A stretch of DNA of 64,000 nt from Bog-473 sp963745665 (GCA_963745665.1 CAVUYE010000003.1:620001-684000), one strand, 5' to 3'. Numbered from the stretch's first letter, positions 19,133 to 26,986 are shown. The notes: generated by a model from the sequence alone, not told the origin. A program made the numbers and translations.

Positions 19133-19789
19133 TCACTGTCCACCATCATGGCGGGGCGACGCGAGGAGCGCGGCGAGGAGAACGTCGACCCTGGCACGAA
19201 CCGCGTCGCGTATCGGCCGGATCTCCTCGAGGGTTTTGCCTGTCGGATCCTCGAGCTCCCAATCCTCGTAATGCTTCCCGGGCACCAGCGGGCACGCGTC
19301 GCCGCACCCCATCGTGACGACGACATCGGCCGCGCCGAAAAACTCGTCCGTCCAAGGCTTGGGGAACTCCCCAGAGATGTCGATCCCGACTTCGGCCATG
19401 GCAGCTACCACCACTTGATTTATCTCGGCACCGGGCTCTGAGCCTCCTGACCAGGCGATGGCTCGATCCCCAGCGAGATGCGAGAACCAGCCGAGGGCCA
19501 TCTGGGAGCGCCCCGCATTGTGGACGCACAAGAACAACACCCCGGGAACCTTGGCGGGGTGCTGTTCGCCGTGGATGAGCGCCTTGAGCCTCTGCTCGGT
19601 GAAACGCTCGGCGCTTACGACCAGCCATCGGGTCACGGATGCCGTCTTGGACAGTTCGTCGAAACTGTCCAAGACCAGCGCCTCGATGGTCTCGATTCCG
19701 AACACCCCCTCAAATTTGTGGTGCAGATCCCGCGCCACGTTATGCAGCGCGCCCCTCTGACCTGGCGTCATCACTGACTGCTCGTTCAT
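19133..19789 (-). CDS. arsC: Arsenate reductase ArsC, LMW-phosphatase type with N-terminal helical domain
   Basis: 218 residues. Residues 1-75 form an all-helical domain like the three-helix-bundle dimerization domain seen in actinobacterial ArsC. Residues 80-210 are a low-molecular-weight phosphatase fold: nucleophile loop C88-V-H-N-A-G-R94-S and a redox pair in G-C162-G-D-A-C166-P, with E-D-W-E-L-E-D-P. This is the architecture of thioredoxin- or mycothiol/mycoredoxin-linked arsenate reductases. The ATG is set by a strong GGGGAGGG ribosome-binding site just upstream. It is a tandem paralogue of the gene at 19934-20581. Confidence 0.88.
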   Translation of the reverse strand: MNEQSVMTPGQRGALHNVARDLHHKFEGVFGIETIEALVLDSFDELSKTASVTRWLVVSAERFTEQRLKALIHGEQHPAKVPGVLFLCVHNAGRSQMALGWFSHLAGDRAIAWSGGSEPGAEINQVVVAAMAEVGIDISGEFPKPWTDEFFGAADVVVTMGCGDACPLVPGKHYEDWELEDPTGKTLEEIRPIRDAVRARVDVLLAALLASPRHDGGQ

Positions 19790-19933
19790 GTGCCCTCCCC
19801 TTTCGTCTACAACACCCACTCGTCCTAACGGCCGAGTGGCCTACACGCCCGACCTAGCGACCGTTCGATCCCCGCGCCAGTCTGGTGCGCTCATCCGTGT
19901 CCATCGACCGGTCCTGTCGGAGCGCAGTGCAAC

Positions 19934-20581
19934 TCATGACCGGGCCGTCGGCAGGAGTTCACCGAGGAGAACGGCGACCCGGTTCCGGACCGCGTCGCGA
20001 ATCGGCCGGATGTCCTCGAGCGACTTCCCGGTCGGATCTTCGAGCTCCCAGTCTTCATAGCGTTTCCCTGGCACAAGCGGACAAGCGTCACCGCATCCCA
20101 TGGTCACCACCACGTCGGCCGCGCCGAGGAACTCGTCGGTCCAGGGCTTGGGGAACTCCGTGGAGATGTCGATCCCGACTTCGGCCATTGCCTTGACGAC
20201 CTCCTGGTTGAGCTCGGCTCCGGGCTCAGAACCACCCGACCAGGCGATGGCACGACCGGCGGCCAGGTGGTTGAACCAGCCAAGCGCCATCTGGGAGCGT
20301 CCCGCATTGTGGACGCACAAGAAGAGCACGGCGGGTATCTGCTTGAGCGAGTGATCCTGCGTGTGCGCCATGGCTTCGAGGCGCTGTAGGGCGTACTTCT
20401 CGGCGCCCACAGTGAGCCATTTGGTCACGGTGGCCGTCTTGGCCAGATCGTCGTAACTCTGGAATACGAATGCCTCGATGGTCTCGAGACCGAAGATGCC
20501 GTGGAATTTGGAGTGCAGGTGCTTCGCAACGTGGTTCAGCTGCACCTTCTGTTGCGCCGTCATCGGCTCGTGATCAGCCAT
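19934..20581 (-). CDS. arsC: Arsenate reductase ArsC, second tandem copy
   Basis: 215 residues, same layout as its downstream neighbour: helical N-terminal domain, nucleophile loop C89-V-H-N-A-G-R, redox cysteines C163 and C167. The two copies differ mostly in the N-terminal domain and C-terminus and keep W-S-G-G-S-E-P-G-A-E and F-P-K-P-W-T-D-E-F identical. A GGGGAGGA-like ribosome-binding site precedes the ATG. Duplicated ArsC could differ in electron donor or expression; the sequence does not tell. It lies 64 bp downstream of the FAD oxidoreductase in the ars run. Confidence 0.88.
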   Translation of the reverse strand: MADHEPMTAQQKVQLNHVAKHLHSKFHGIFGLETIEAFVFQSYDDLAKTATVTKWLTVGAEKYALQRLEAMAHTQDHSLKQIPAVLFLCVHNAGRSQMALGWFNHLAAGRAIAWSGGSEPGAELNQEVVKAMAEVGIDISTEFPKPWTDEFLGAADVVVTMGCGDACPLVPGKRYEDWELEDPTGKSLEDIRPIRDAVRNRVAVLLGELLPTARS

Positions 20582-20645
20582 TTCCTCCCCTTTCGCTCAC
20601 ATCACCCCACGCGTGCCCCTTGCCCTATGACCGCGGGCCTCGCGC

Positions 20646-22049
20646 TCAGTCACCGCTCGACCCCTGTCCTCGCACCCAGGCCTGTGCACCCATCTGCACC
20701 GCATCCCACGGGCTCCCGAGCGGCGGCGTGTAGGACAGGTCAAGCTCGCTCATGGCGTCAACCGTCATGTCGTTGAAGATGGCCGTGGCGGCGATGTCGA
20801 TGCGCTTGGCCACCTCGGCGTGCTTGTGTCCGAAGAGCTGGACACCCAGGAGCCGGCCGGTCTTGCGGTCCCCGGTGTAGCGCATGCGGATGCGGTGGCT
20901 GCCCGGGTAGTAGGCCTTGTGGTCGTCGGCCTCGAACTCGACCGTGAGCGGGTCGAAGCCGCCGGCGAGCGCCTCGTGGTCGCGCAGGCCCGTCCGCGAC
21001 GCCACCATGTCGAAGATCTTCACCACCTGGGTGCCGAGGCTGCCGGCGAAACCGCGGTGTCCCCCGATGGCATTCTCGCCGGCCACACGTCCCTGCTTAT
21101 GAGCCGTGGTCCCGAGCGGCAGGTAGGTGAGGCCAAGGAGGCGGTGGTGGGTCACCACGCAGTCGCCGGCGGCGAAGACGTTCTCGAGGTTTGTTCGCAT
21201 TCCCCGGTCGACGCTGATGGCACCGCCGATACCCAGCTCCGCGCCGGCCGATGTGGCCAAGGCGGTGTCGGGACGCACGCCGACCACCACCAGCACCAGG
21301 TCGGCGAAGGCGGTGAGCTCGGCGCCGGACGGCTCGACCGCGTCGACCTGGAAGCGGCCGGCCGAACCCCGGGGTGCTCGGGAGATCCGCTGGACCGTCG
21401 TGTTGGTCCGTACGTCGATGCCGTGGGCGGCCAGCTCGGCGTTCACGAGCGCTCCTAGGCTCGGGTCGACGGTGGGCAGCACCTCGGGGAGCTGCTCGAA
21501 CTGGGTGACCGACAATCCACGGGCGGTCAACCCCTCGGCCATCTCGAGGCCGATGTAGCCGGCACCCACGATCACGGCGCTGGCAGGTTTGGCCTCTTCG
21601 AGCGTGCGCACCAGCTCGAAGGTGTCGCCCATGGAGTGCAGCAGGTGCACCCCGTCTGCCGGACCGAGCGCGTCGGGACCGCTCAGGCCGTCGATCGGGG
21701 GCCGGACCGAGACGGCGCCCGTTCCGACGACGAGCTGGTCGTAGGAGATCTGGTCCTCGACTCCGGCTTCGTCGACCACGTGCAGGCGGCGACCGGAGAC
21801 GTCAATCTTGGTGGCCAGCGTTTTGAGGCGGACCTGCATGCCGGTGGCCTTGAGGTCATCGAGCGTGCGGTGCGCCAGGTTGCGCCAGTGGGTGACCTCA
21901 CCAGAGACGTAGTAGGGGATGCCGCAGATGGAGAAGTTGGGATAGGCGTCGGCGACGACGACGGTGACCTCGGTGGTCGGATCGAGCTCACGGGCTCGTA
22001 GCGCGGCGCTGATGCCGGCGTCACTTCCGCCGATGGCGACGAGGTGCAT
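20646..22049 (-). CDS. FAD-dependent pyridine nucleotide-disulfide oxidoreductase (CoA-disulfide reductase-like)
   Basis: 467 residues. FAD-binding fold at the N-terminus (A-I-G-G-S-D-A-G), the single redox cysteine C42 in F-S-I-C-G-I-P-Y-Y typical of CoA-disulfide reductase/NADH oxidase enzymes, NAD(P)-binding V-I-V-G-A-G-Y-I-G-L near residue 160, F-A-A-G-D-C near residue 290 and a dimerization domain. It would use NAD(P)H to reduce a low-molecular-weight disulfide, persulfide or related species. In an ars operon it could recycle the thiol used by ArsC; that is inference. Spacing of 38 bp to the upstream aquaporin supports one operon. Confidence 0.85.
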   Translation of the reverse strand: MHLVAIGGSDAGISAALRARELDPTTEVTVVVADAYPNFSICGIPYYVSGEVTHWRNLAHRTLDDLKATGMQVRLKTLATKIDVSGRRLHVVDEAGVEDQISYDQLVVGTGAVSVRPPIDGLSGPDALGPADGVHLLHSMGDTFELVRTLEEAKPASAVIVGAGYIGLEMAEGLTARGLSVTQFEQLPEVLPTVDPSLGALVNAELAAHGIDVRTNTTVQRISRAPRGSAGRFQVDAVEPSGAELTAFADLVLVVVGVRPDTALATSAGAELGIGGAISVDRGMRTNLENVFAAGDCVVTHHRLLGLTYLPLGTTAHKQGRVAGENAIGGHRGFAGSLGTQVVKIFDMVASRTGLRDHEALAGGFDPLTVEFEADDHKAYYPGSHRIRMRYTGDRKTGRLLGVQLFGHKHAEVAKRIDIAATAIFNDMTVDAMSELDLSYTPPLGSPWDAVQMGAQAWVRGQGSSGD

Positions 22050-22087
22050 GGAGTTCCTTTCCAGAGAATGTGGTCGAAGTTTCGGAC

Positions 22088-22822
22088 TCAGCGGGTCTCG
22101 AGGTCGTTCTCACCGCGCAGATGCGGCTCAATGACGTCGGCCGCTTCAGCCTTGGTGATGCCGGGGTAGAGGCCCCTGATCAGTCCGAAGGCCAGGAGGC
22201 CACCGACGACCTGGGCCGAGATGAAACTCGGCACCGACGAGGGAGCAATGCCAGCGAAGGTGTTGGAGAACATGCGCCCGACGGTGATCGCCGGGTTGGC
22301 AAACGAAGTGCTCGAGGTAAAAAAGTAGGCCGCACCGATGTAGGCGCCCACCGCGGCCGGGGCGAGGTGGGCGCGCCCCGTGCGGGCCAGGGCGAAGATC
22401 ACCAGCATCAAGCCGATCGTCGCCACTACTTCGGAGAGCCAGTGGGGTCCTGTTGCCCTGTGCTTTGTCGAAATGGAGATGGCGGCCTCGGAGAACATCA
22501 CGTTGGCCACGATCGCCCCGCTGATGCACCCGAGGACCTGGAAGGGCAGGTAGGCGGCGGCGTCCTTCCACTTGAGCCCCCCGAACCCGGCGTCGACGAA
22601 AGAGACCACCGGGTTGAAGTGGCCGCCCGAGATTGGGCCGAACATCAAGATGATGGCGAAGAGCCCGGTGGCGGTGGCCGCCGCGTTCTCGAAGAGTTGG
22701 AGGCCGACGTTGCCTGGAGAGAGGTTCTGGGCGGCGATGCCCGAGCCGATTACGACGGCAGCGAGGAACGCACTGCCCAAGAATTCAGCGAGCAACCGCC
22801 GCCACAACACCGTGTCCCGCAC
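22088..22822 (-). CDS. MIP-family aquaglyceroporin (ars-associated)
   Basis: 244 residues, about six transmembrane helices. Both channel half-helix motifs are visible: N70-P-V in H-F-N-P-V-V-S and N176-P-A in F-A-N-P-A-I-T followed by the filter arginine (V-G-R). The first motif is NPV rather than NPA. MIP proteins replace ArsB/Acr3 in some ars operons, such as AqpS of Sinorhizobium, and let arsenite leave the cell down its gradient after ArsC. No ArsB or Acr3 pump is present here, which fits that model. The start is GTG at 22822, 27 bp after the arsI-like gene. Confidence 0.88.
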   Translation of the reverse strand: MRDTVLWRRLLAEFLGSAFLAAVVIGSGIAAQNLSPGNVGLQLFENAAATATGLFAIILMFGPISGGHFNPVVSFVDAGFGGLKWKDAAAYLPFQVLGCISGAIVANVMFSEAAISISTKHRATGPHWLSEVVATIGLMLVIFALARTGRAHLAPAAVGAYIGAAYFFTSSTSFANPAITVGRMFSNTFAGIAPSSVPSFISAQVVGGLLAFGLIRGLYPGITKAEAADVIEPHLRGENDLETR

Positions 22823-22849
22823 GCCCAGACCTCTGCCCGACGCTCGGAC

Positions 22850-23335
22850 TCAGCAGCAGGACGAGCCGGACCCGGCCGCGCCCACCGTGACGGGAATGCT
22901 CCCGACAGCTTCGGGGACGCAGCACGCTCCGTCGCCGGCGATGCCGGTCTCCGCTGGCGCGTCGGCCAGAACGGTGTAGAACTCCCAGGGCGCGCCGTCA
23001 GGATCGCTGACCCAGACCTTGTCCTGCACGGCGTAGCAGCACGTCGTCTGCTCCTCGACCTCGGTGGCCATGCCCTCGTCGTTCAGCCGCCCCGTGGCGG
23101 CCGTCACCTCGTCGGTGGACTCGACCTCGACGCCGAGGTGGTTGAGAGCGCCGACTGTCCCGTGACCGCGTGCCGTGTGGTCCTCGAGCAGGACGAGCTT
23201 GAGCGGCGGGTCGGCGAGTGCGAAGTTGGCGTAGCCGGGACGGCGCTTGGCCGGCTCGGTGCCGAAGAGCTTGGAGTAGAACGCGACGGCTTCGTCGATG
23301 TCACTGACGTTGAGTGCGAGCTGGACCCTCGACAT
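22850..23335 (-). CDS. arsI: ArsI/CadI-family VOC protein with cysteine-rich tail
   Basis: 161 residues of the vicinal oxygen chelate fold. The N-terminus S-R-V-Q-L-A-L-N-V-S-D-I, H66 in L-N-H-L-G-V-E-V, E118 and the T-T-C99-C100-Y-A pair match ArsI C-As lyases, which demethylate trivalent methylarsenicals or aromatic arsenicals with Fe(II), and the related CadI. Past residue 130 there is an extra tail with two more cysteine pairs (C138-C139 and C160-C161), possibly a metal- or arsenic-binding addition. ATG is fixed by CAGGAGG upstream. It is the first gene of the minus-strand ars operon, divergent from arsR. Confidence 0.85.
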   Translation of the reverse strand: MSRVQLALNVSDIDEAVAFYSKLFGTEPAKRRPGYANFALADPPLKLVLLEDHTARGHGTVGALNHLGVEVESTDEVTAATGRLNDEGMATEVEEQTTCCYAVQDKVWVSDPDGAPWEFYTVLADAPAETGIAGDGACCVPEAVGSIPVTVGAAGSGSSCC

Positions 23336-23362
23336 GGTTGCCTCCTGTAGAATCGATCTGAG

Positions 23363-23374
23363 TCGATGCATCGA
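23363..23374. promoter_or_regulatory. 12-bp perfect palindrome in the arsI-arsR divergent promoter
   Basis: TCGATGCATCGA is a perfect palindrome between the two divergent starts, with a related ATCGAT half-site just beside it. Position and symmetry suggest an ArsR-family operator, but ArsR sites are diverse, so this is inference. Confidence 0.45.
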
Positions 23375-23387
23375 GTATGGCTGATAC

Positions 23388-23403
23388 ATTGACAGATGTC
23401 AAT
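23388..23403. promoter_or_regulatory. Perfect inverted repeat upstream of arsR, probable ArsR operator
   Basis: ATTGACA-GA-TGTCAAT, 7-bp arms with a 2-bp spacer, ending 15 bp before the arsR GTG. ArsR/SmtB sites are often 12-2-12-like AT-rich dyads overlapping the promoter. The embedded TTGACA could also serve as a -35 box. This is the best candidate for autoregulation of the divergent ars promoters. Confidence 0.6.
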
Positions 23404-23418
23404 GGGAAGGGGTGACCC

Positions 23419-23763
23419 GTGGGAAAGCCGGCCGCCACATCGGTCCGATCGGCGGAGTGCTGCGCCTCAGTGCTCGCCGCCCCGCTCGACACCGCCGAAG
23501 CGGCCGAGCTGGCGAGCGGCTTCAGCGCGTTGGCCGACCCGGTCCGGCTCCGGGTTCTGAGCATCCTCGCCGCGTCGCCAGAGGGAGAGGTCTGCGTGTG
23601 CGACTTCGTCGAGCCGTTGGCCAAGAGCCAGCCGACCGTGTCGCACCATCTCAAGATCTTGAGCGAGGCCGGGCTCGTTCAGGGAGATCGCCGGGGCAAG
23701 TGGGTCTGGTACTCGCTCAACCGCGAGCGACTGGCTCAACTCAGGGCGGCCATCGACAGCTGA
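23419..23763 (+). CDS. arsR: ArsR/SmtB-family metalloregulator
   Basis: 114 residues, winged helix. A-L-A-D-P-V-R-L-R-V-L at 37-47, the alpha-3 metal box E-V-C59-V-C61-D-F and the recognition helix S-Q-P-T-V-S-H-H-L at 70-78. The C-x-C-D box is the As(III)/Sb(III)-type site of ArsR; an extra C14-C15 pair lies near the N-terminus. It should repress its own gene and the divergent arsI-led operon until arsenite binds. The start is GTG at 23419 with GGAAGGGG upstream. Confidence 0.9.
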   Translation: MGKPAATSVRSAECCASVLAAPLDTAEAAELASGFSALADPVRLRVLSILAASPEGEVCVCDFVEPLAKSQPTVSHHLKILSEAGLVQGDRRGKWVWYSLNRERLAQLRAAIDS

Positions 23764-23963
23764 TCGGGCGCCGATGGCCTGTACTGGATTGGCGGTTGAG
23801 GGCCCGCGTTCTGAATATCGGCTTACGCTCCCGGTGGCTCAGGCTCCAACATGGCCAGGGTGGCCAGCGCGTTGCCTGATGTCGCGGCGACTCTGGTGGC
23901 GCTCTGGGCGTGGTGCACGGAGTACTCGCCAATCACGTTGAGGCCATCATCGGCAAAGAAGGC

Positions 23964-23995
23964 TTGACCTTGGACCTGACTCCAAGGTCTACCGT
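23964..23995 (+). promoter_or_regulatory. MerR-type promoter with dyad operator upstream of the MerR gene
   Basis: A TTGACC -35-like box at 23964-23969 overlaps a perfect inverted repeat CCTTGGA-6 nt-TCCAAGG (23968-23987), followed about 20 bp from the -35 by a TACCGT -10-like box. An overlong spacer holding a dyad is the hallmark of promoters that MerR-family proteins activate by DNA distortion. The first start codon downstream is the MerR ATG at 24004, so the regulator and the overlapping peptide gene would share it. Confidence 0.6.
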
Positions 23996-24003
23996 GGCGG
24001 TGC

Positions 24004-24420
24004 ATGACGATGACGACCATTTCCGAGCTGGCCGGGACGCTCGGCCTTCGGGCCGACACCCTGCGTTACTACGAGCGGATCGGACTCTTGCATCCAACTG
24101 GGCGCAGCACCGCGGGCTACCGACTCTACGGCGAGGCGTCCGCCGAGCGGCTCCGCTTTATCAAGGGCCTTCAACAGATGGGACTGCGTCTCAGCGACAT
24201 TAAACAGCTGCTTGACGTGCGAGATCGGGGCCGGTGCCCCTGCGGGCACACCGAAGTCCTTGTAGGGCGGCGTCTGGCCGAGGTGGAAGCCGATATCGAA
24301 CAGCTCGGGGAAGTTCGACAGCAACTCCTGGGCCTCAAAGAGCGCAATACCGAGTGCATGGATGCCACTATCGAAGACTGGTCGTGCGCGATTACCGATG
24401 GGAAAGGAGGTGGGACATGA
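24004..24420 (+). CDS. MerR-family metal-responsive regulator
   Basis: 138 residues. The winged-helix DNA-binding domain covers 1-70 with L-R-Y-Y-E-R-I-G-L-L near 19-29. A dimerization helix follows, and cysteines placed for metal sensing: C78-P-C80-G-H82 at the head of the dimer helix and C118, C128 near the C-terminus. This fits the heavy-metal branch (MerR, ZntR, CadR, CueR-like), but the pattern matches no named sensor well enough to name the metal. The last codons form a strong ribosome-binding site (AAAGGAGGT) for the overlapping small gene at 24417. Same strand as arsR, 240 bp downstream. Confidence 0.87.
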   Translation: MTMTTISELAGTLGLRADTLRYYERIGLLHPTGRSTAGYRLYGEASAERLRFIKGLQQMGLRLSDIKQLLDVRDRGRCPCGHTEVLVGRRLAEVEADIEQLGEVRQQLLGLKERNTECMDATIEDWSCAITDGKGGGT

Positions 24421-24488
24421 GGACACCATGCCCGCACTGCGGCTGCACCTGCAGCTGCCGTCCCTGCTGCTGCTGCGGAGGTCGGTAG
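24417..24488 (+). CDS. 23-residue cysteine-rich peptide, metallothionein-like
   Basis: The ATG at 24417 overlaps the MerR stop (ATGA) and is preceded by a near-perfect GGAAAGGAGGT with about 6-nt spacing. It encodes 23 residues, nine of them Cys (positions 5, 8, 10, 12, 14, 17, 18, 19, 20) plus His7, then Gly-Gly-Arg and TAG. C-P-H-C-G-C-T-C-S-C and a run of four Cys would bind soft metals such as Cu(I), Zn, Cd, Hg or As(III). It is far smaller than known bacterial metallothioneins (about 50 residues). Coupling to a metal-sensing MerR strongly suggests a buffer or carrier. I do not recognise a named family. Translation in vivo is not shown. Confidence 0.72.
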   Translation: MRTPCPHCGCTCSCRPCCCCGGR

Positions 24489-24590
24489 GCCCGATCTCAC
24501 GAGCGTCGCCCGGGCGGCACTTCAAGAGCGACTTCACCCGGACTCCTCCATGCTACGGATCACCTGCAGGGTCTGCAGGAAGTCTCAAGC

Positions 24591-24612
24591 AGGCACCTCG
24601 GGGACAGTGCCT
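24591..24612. terminator. Possible terminator hairpin between converging genes
   Basis: AGGCAC, 10-nt loop, GTGCCT, located between the end of the cysteine-rich peptide gene and the stop of the converging sulfatase. There is no T-tract. Weak evidence. Confidence 0.3.
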
Positions 24613-24622
24613 GACAGGTCGA

Positions 24623-26986
24623 TTACTGGCGGACCATTGCGACGCGGAGCCGCTCTTCAGGGGTTATGAGGTGAGTCTGATCGTCGTTCCCCTGATCGAA
24701 CTGGACCCAGTTGACCGTGCCGTCGAACGTGCTTGTCTCGGGCGCATAGTCGTCGCTCACCGACGTGCCTGTATCCATACCGACATCCAGCGTCTCGTCG
24801 GCCGAGAAAAGCATCGGAACGCTGGCTTCCTGCCGGGCGGAGCCGACGGCGTCACCATCGACAAACAGAGTGGCCACACCTCCCTTTGCCAGCCCGCCTC
24901 CGTCATAGGCGAACTCCAGACGGATCTGATGGGCACCGGCACTCAGTGTCCCGTCCCCAACCGCCTTGACGAGCTGCAGGCCGAGGAGGTTGTAGCAGTG
25001 GGCCGGAACACCATCCTTGAGGTAGAGCGACCAACCACCGAATGCGCCTCCCTGAGCGACGATCACGCCGTTCCCGCCTCCCTCGGGAACGACCACGTCC
25101 GCCGTCACCGAATACGACTTGTTCTTGAGGTTGAGCACCGAGTGCTCCGTCAGGCGTCCCATGCCACCGAAGATGAGCTGGGAGTTGCCCTTCACGAGCG
25201 TTGGCCGCCCAGCCAGGTCCGAGTTGAATCGCTCGATGCGTCGGTCGTCGAGGGGCAGGACCTGGTACTTGACCGCCTCGATGAGGAACAGGCGCTGCAG
25301 CGACATGAGCATCTCGGGATGCTCGGCTGCCACGTCATGGGCCTGCGTCCAGTCCGTAGTCGTGTCATATAACTCCCAAGTGTCCTCGTCGAGGGGGACC
25401 AGCTGCGCACCGAAATCCCAGGGGACGCTGTGACGAGTCACGGCGGTCCATCCCTTGTGGTAGATCCCACGGTTGCACGCCAGCTCGAAGTATTGCGTCT
25501 GACGTCGCTCTGACGCCTCGGCGTCGTCGAAACAGTAGGTCATCGACACCCCGTGGAGGGGCTGTTGTTCGACTCCATTGACGAACATTGGTTCGGGGAG
25601 ACTGGCAACATCGAGCACGGTGGCAGCGATGTCGATCACGTGGTGGAACTGGTGGCGGGTCTCTCCCTGGGCATCGAACCCGTTCGGCCAGTGGACGATG
25701 GTGCCGTTGCGGGTTCCGCCGAAGTGGGATGCGACCTGCTTGGTCCACTGGTAAGGCGTGCACATGGCATGGGCCCAGCCGACGGCGTAGTGGTTGTACG
25801 CCTCGGGCGTGCCGAACTCGTCGATGTGCGCCGCCATGAACTCCGCCGTCTCTAGGGCGGCGGCCCCGTTGAGCGAGAACATCTCATTGAACGTTCCTTG
25901 TGGGGTGCCCTCCGCACTCGCACCGTTGTCCCCGATGATGTAGTAGATCAAGGTGTCGCTCAACACCTCAAGCTCTGCCAGGGCGTCGATCAGCCTTCCG
26001 ACGTGGTAGTCGGTGTGCTCCAAGAAGCCTGCGTAGACCTCCATTTGGCGGGCCAGAACCGGTTTGAGGATCTCGGGCACCTCGTCCCACGCCTGGATCT
26101 CGTCAGGCCGGGAGGTCAAGACGGCATCGGCCGGGATCACACCGAGGTTCTTCTGGCGGACGAAGATCGCCTCACGCAATGCGTCCCAGCCACCGTCGAA
26201 GCGACCCTTGTATTTGGTCGACCACTCGGGTGGGACGTGGTGGGGCGCATGGGTGGCACCCGGTGCGTAGTATGCGAAGAAGGGGCGGTCCGTCATCAAC
26301 GACCGCTGTTGGCGGACCCAGGCGATTGCCTTGTCCGTCATATCCTCGGTGAAGTGGTAGCCCTGTGCCGGTGTCTTGGGAGGATCCAGCGCTGTCGTTC
26401 CTTCATAGATGGCCGGGTAGTACTGATTGGTCTCGCCGCCGATGAAGCCGTAGAAGTAGTCGAACCCGCTGCCGGTCGGCCATTGGTGGAATGGACCCAT
26501 TGGGCTGGTCTGCCAGACCGGCACTTCATGGCATTTCCCGAACTGGGCCGTTGAGTAGCCGTTGAGCTTGAGGATCTCGGCCAAAGGAGCGGTTGCCTTT
26601 GGCCGGACCGAGCTATAGCCGGGAGCTGACGTGGCTACTTCGGTGATTCCCCCCATGCCGACCGCGTGGTGGTTTCGCCCTGTGAGAAGGGACTGGCGGG
26701 TGGGTGAACACAGGGCCGTGGTGTGGAAGCGGGTCAGTTTCAGCCCACCCTCTGCCAGCCTCTCGGCCGTTGGAGTCTCGATGGCCCCACCGAAGGCTGA
26801 TGAAGCTCCGAAGCCAATGTCGTCGAGCAGCATGATCAGGACATTGGGGGAACCGACGGGCGGGGACACCTCCTCGATCGCCGGGAACGAGGTATCAGGA
26901 TCCTTGGCGTCGTAAGTGGTAAGTCCGACATGAGTCTGGTCGTGAACGGGCAGAACGAAGCGGTTGACATCTCGCGGTTGCGTCAT
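24623..26986 (-). CDS. Arylsulfatase (formylglycine-dependent sulfatase, AtsA/AtsD-like)
   Basis: 787 residues, in the size class of the mycobacterial AtsA/AtsD sulfatases. Calcium-binding L-L-D-D-I-G-F-G at 53-60 and the C93-S-P-T-R97 signature, whose Cys must be turned into formylglycine by a separate enzyme not found in this window. F-G-K-C-H-E-V and G-D-N-G-A-S-A-E-G complete the active site. The last 200 residues look like a beta-sandwich (concanavalin-like) domain. No clear signal peptide, so it may be cytoplasmic. ATG is fixed by GGAGGAAAA upstream. It would release sulfate from sulfate esters; the substrate is unknown. Confidence 0.88.
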   Translation of the reverse strand: MTQPRDVNRFVLPVHDQTHVGLTTYDAKDPDTSFPAIEEVSPPVGSPNVLIMLLDDIGFGASSAFGGAIETPTAERLAEGGLKLTRFHTTALCSPTRQSLLTGRNHHAVGMGGITEVATSAPGYSSVRPKATAPLAEILKLNGYSTAQFGKCHEVPVWQTSPMGPFHQWPTGSGFDYFYGFIGGETNQYYPAIYEGTTALDPPKTPAQGYHFTEDMTDKAIAWVRQQRSLMTDRPFFAYYAPGATHAPHHVPPEWSTKYKGRFDGGWDALREAIFVRQKNLGVIPADAVLTSRPDEIQAWDEVPEILKPVLARQMEVYAGFLEHTDYHVGRLIDALAELEVLSDTLIYYIIGDNGASAEGTPQGTFNEMFSLNGAAALETAEFMAAHIDEFGTPEAYNHYAVGWAHAMCTPYQWTKQVASHFGGTRNGTIVHWPNGFDAQGETRHQFHHVIDIAATVLDVASLPEPMFVNGVEQQPLHGVSMTYCFDDAEASERRQTQYFELACNRGIYHKGWTAVTRHSVPWDFGAQLVPLDEDTWELYDTTTDWTQAHDVAAEHPEMLMSLQRLFLIEAVKYQVLPLDDRRIERFNSDLAGRPTLVKGNSQLIFGGMGRLTEHSVLNLKNKSYSVTADVVVPEGGGNGVIVAQGGAFGGWSLYLKDGVPAHCYNLLGLQLVKAVGDGTLSAGAHQIRLEFAYDGGGLAKGGVATLFVDGDAVGSARQEASVPMLFSADETLDVGMDTGTSVSDDYAPETSTFDGTVNWVQFDQGNDDQTHLITPEERLRVAMVRQ

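Noticed and set aside
22070..23350. Long plus-strand open frame opposite aquaporin and arsI
   Set aside because: Covers two well-recognised genes on the other strand; protein is low-complexity Arg/Gly/Asp-rich with no domain.
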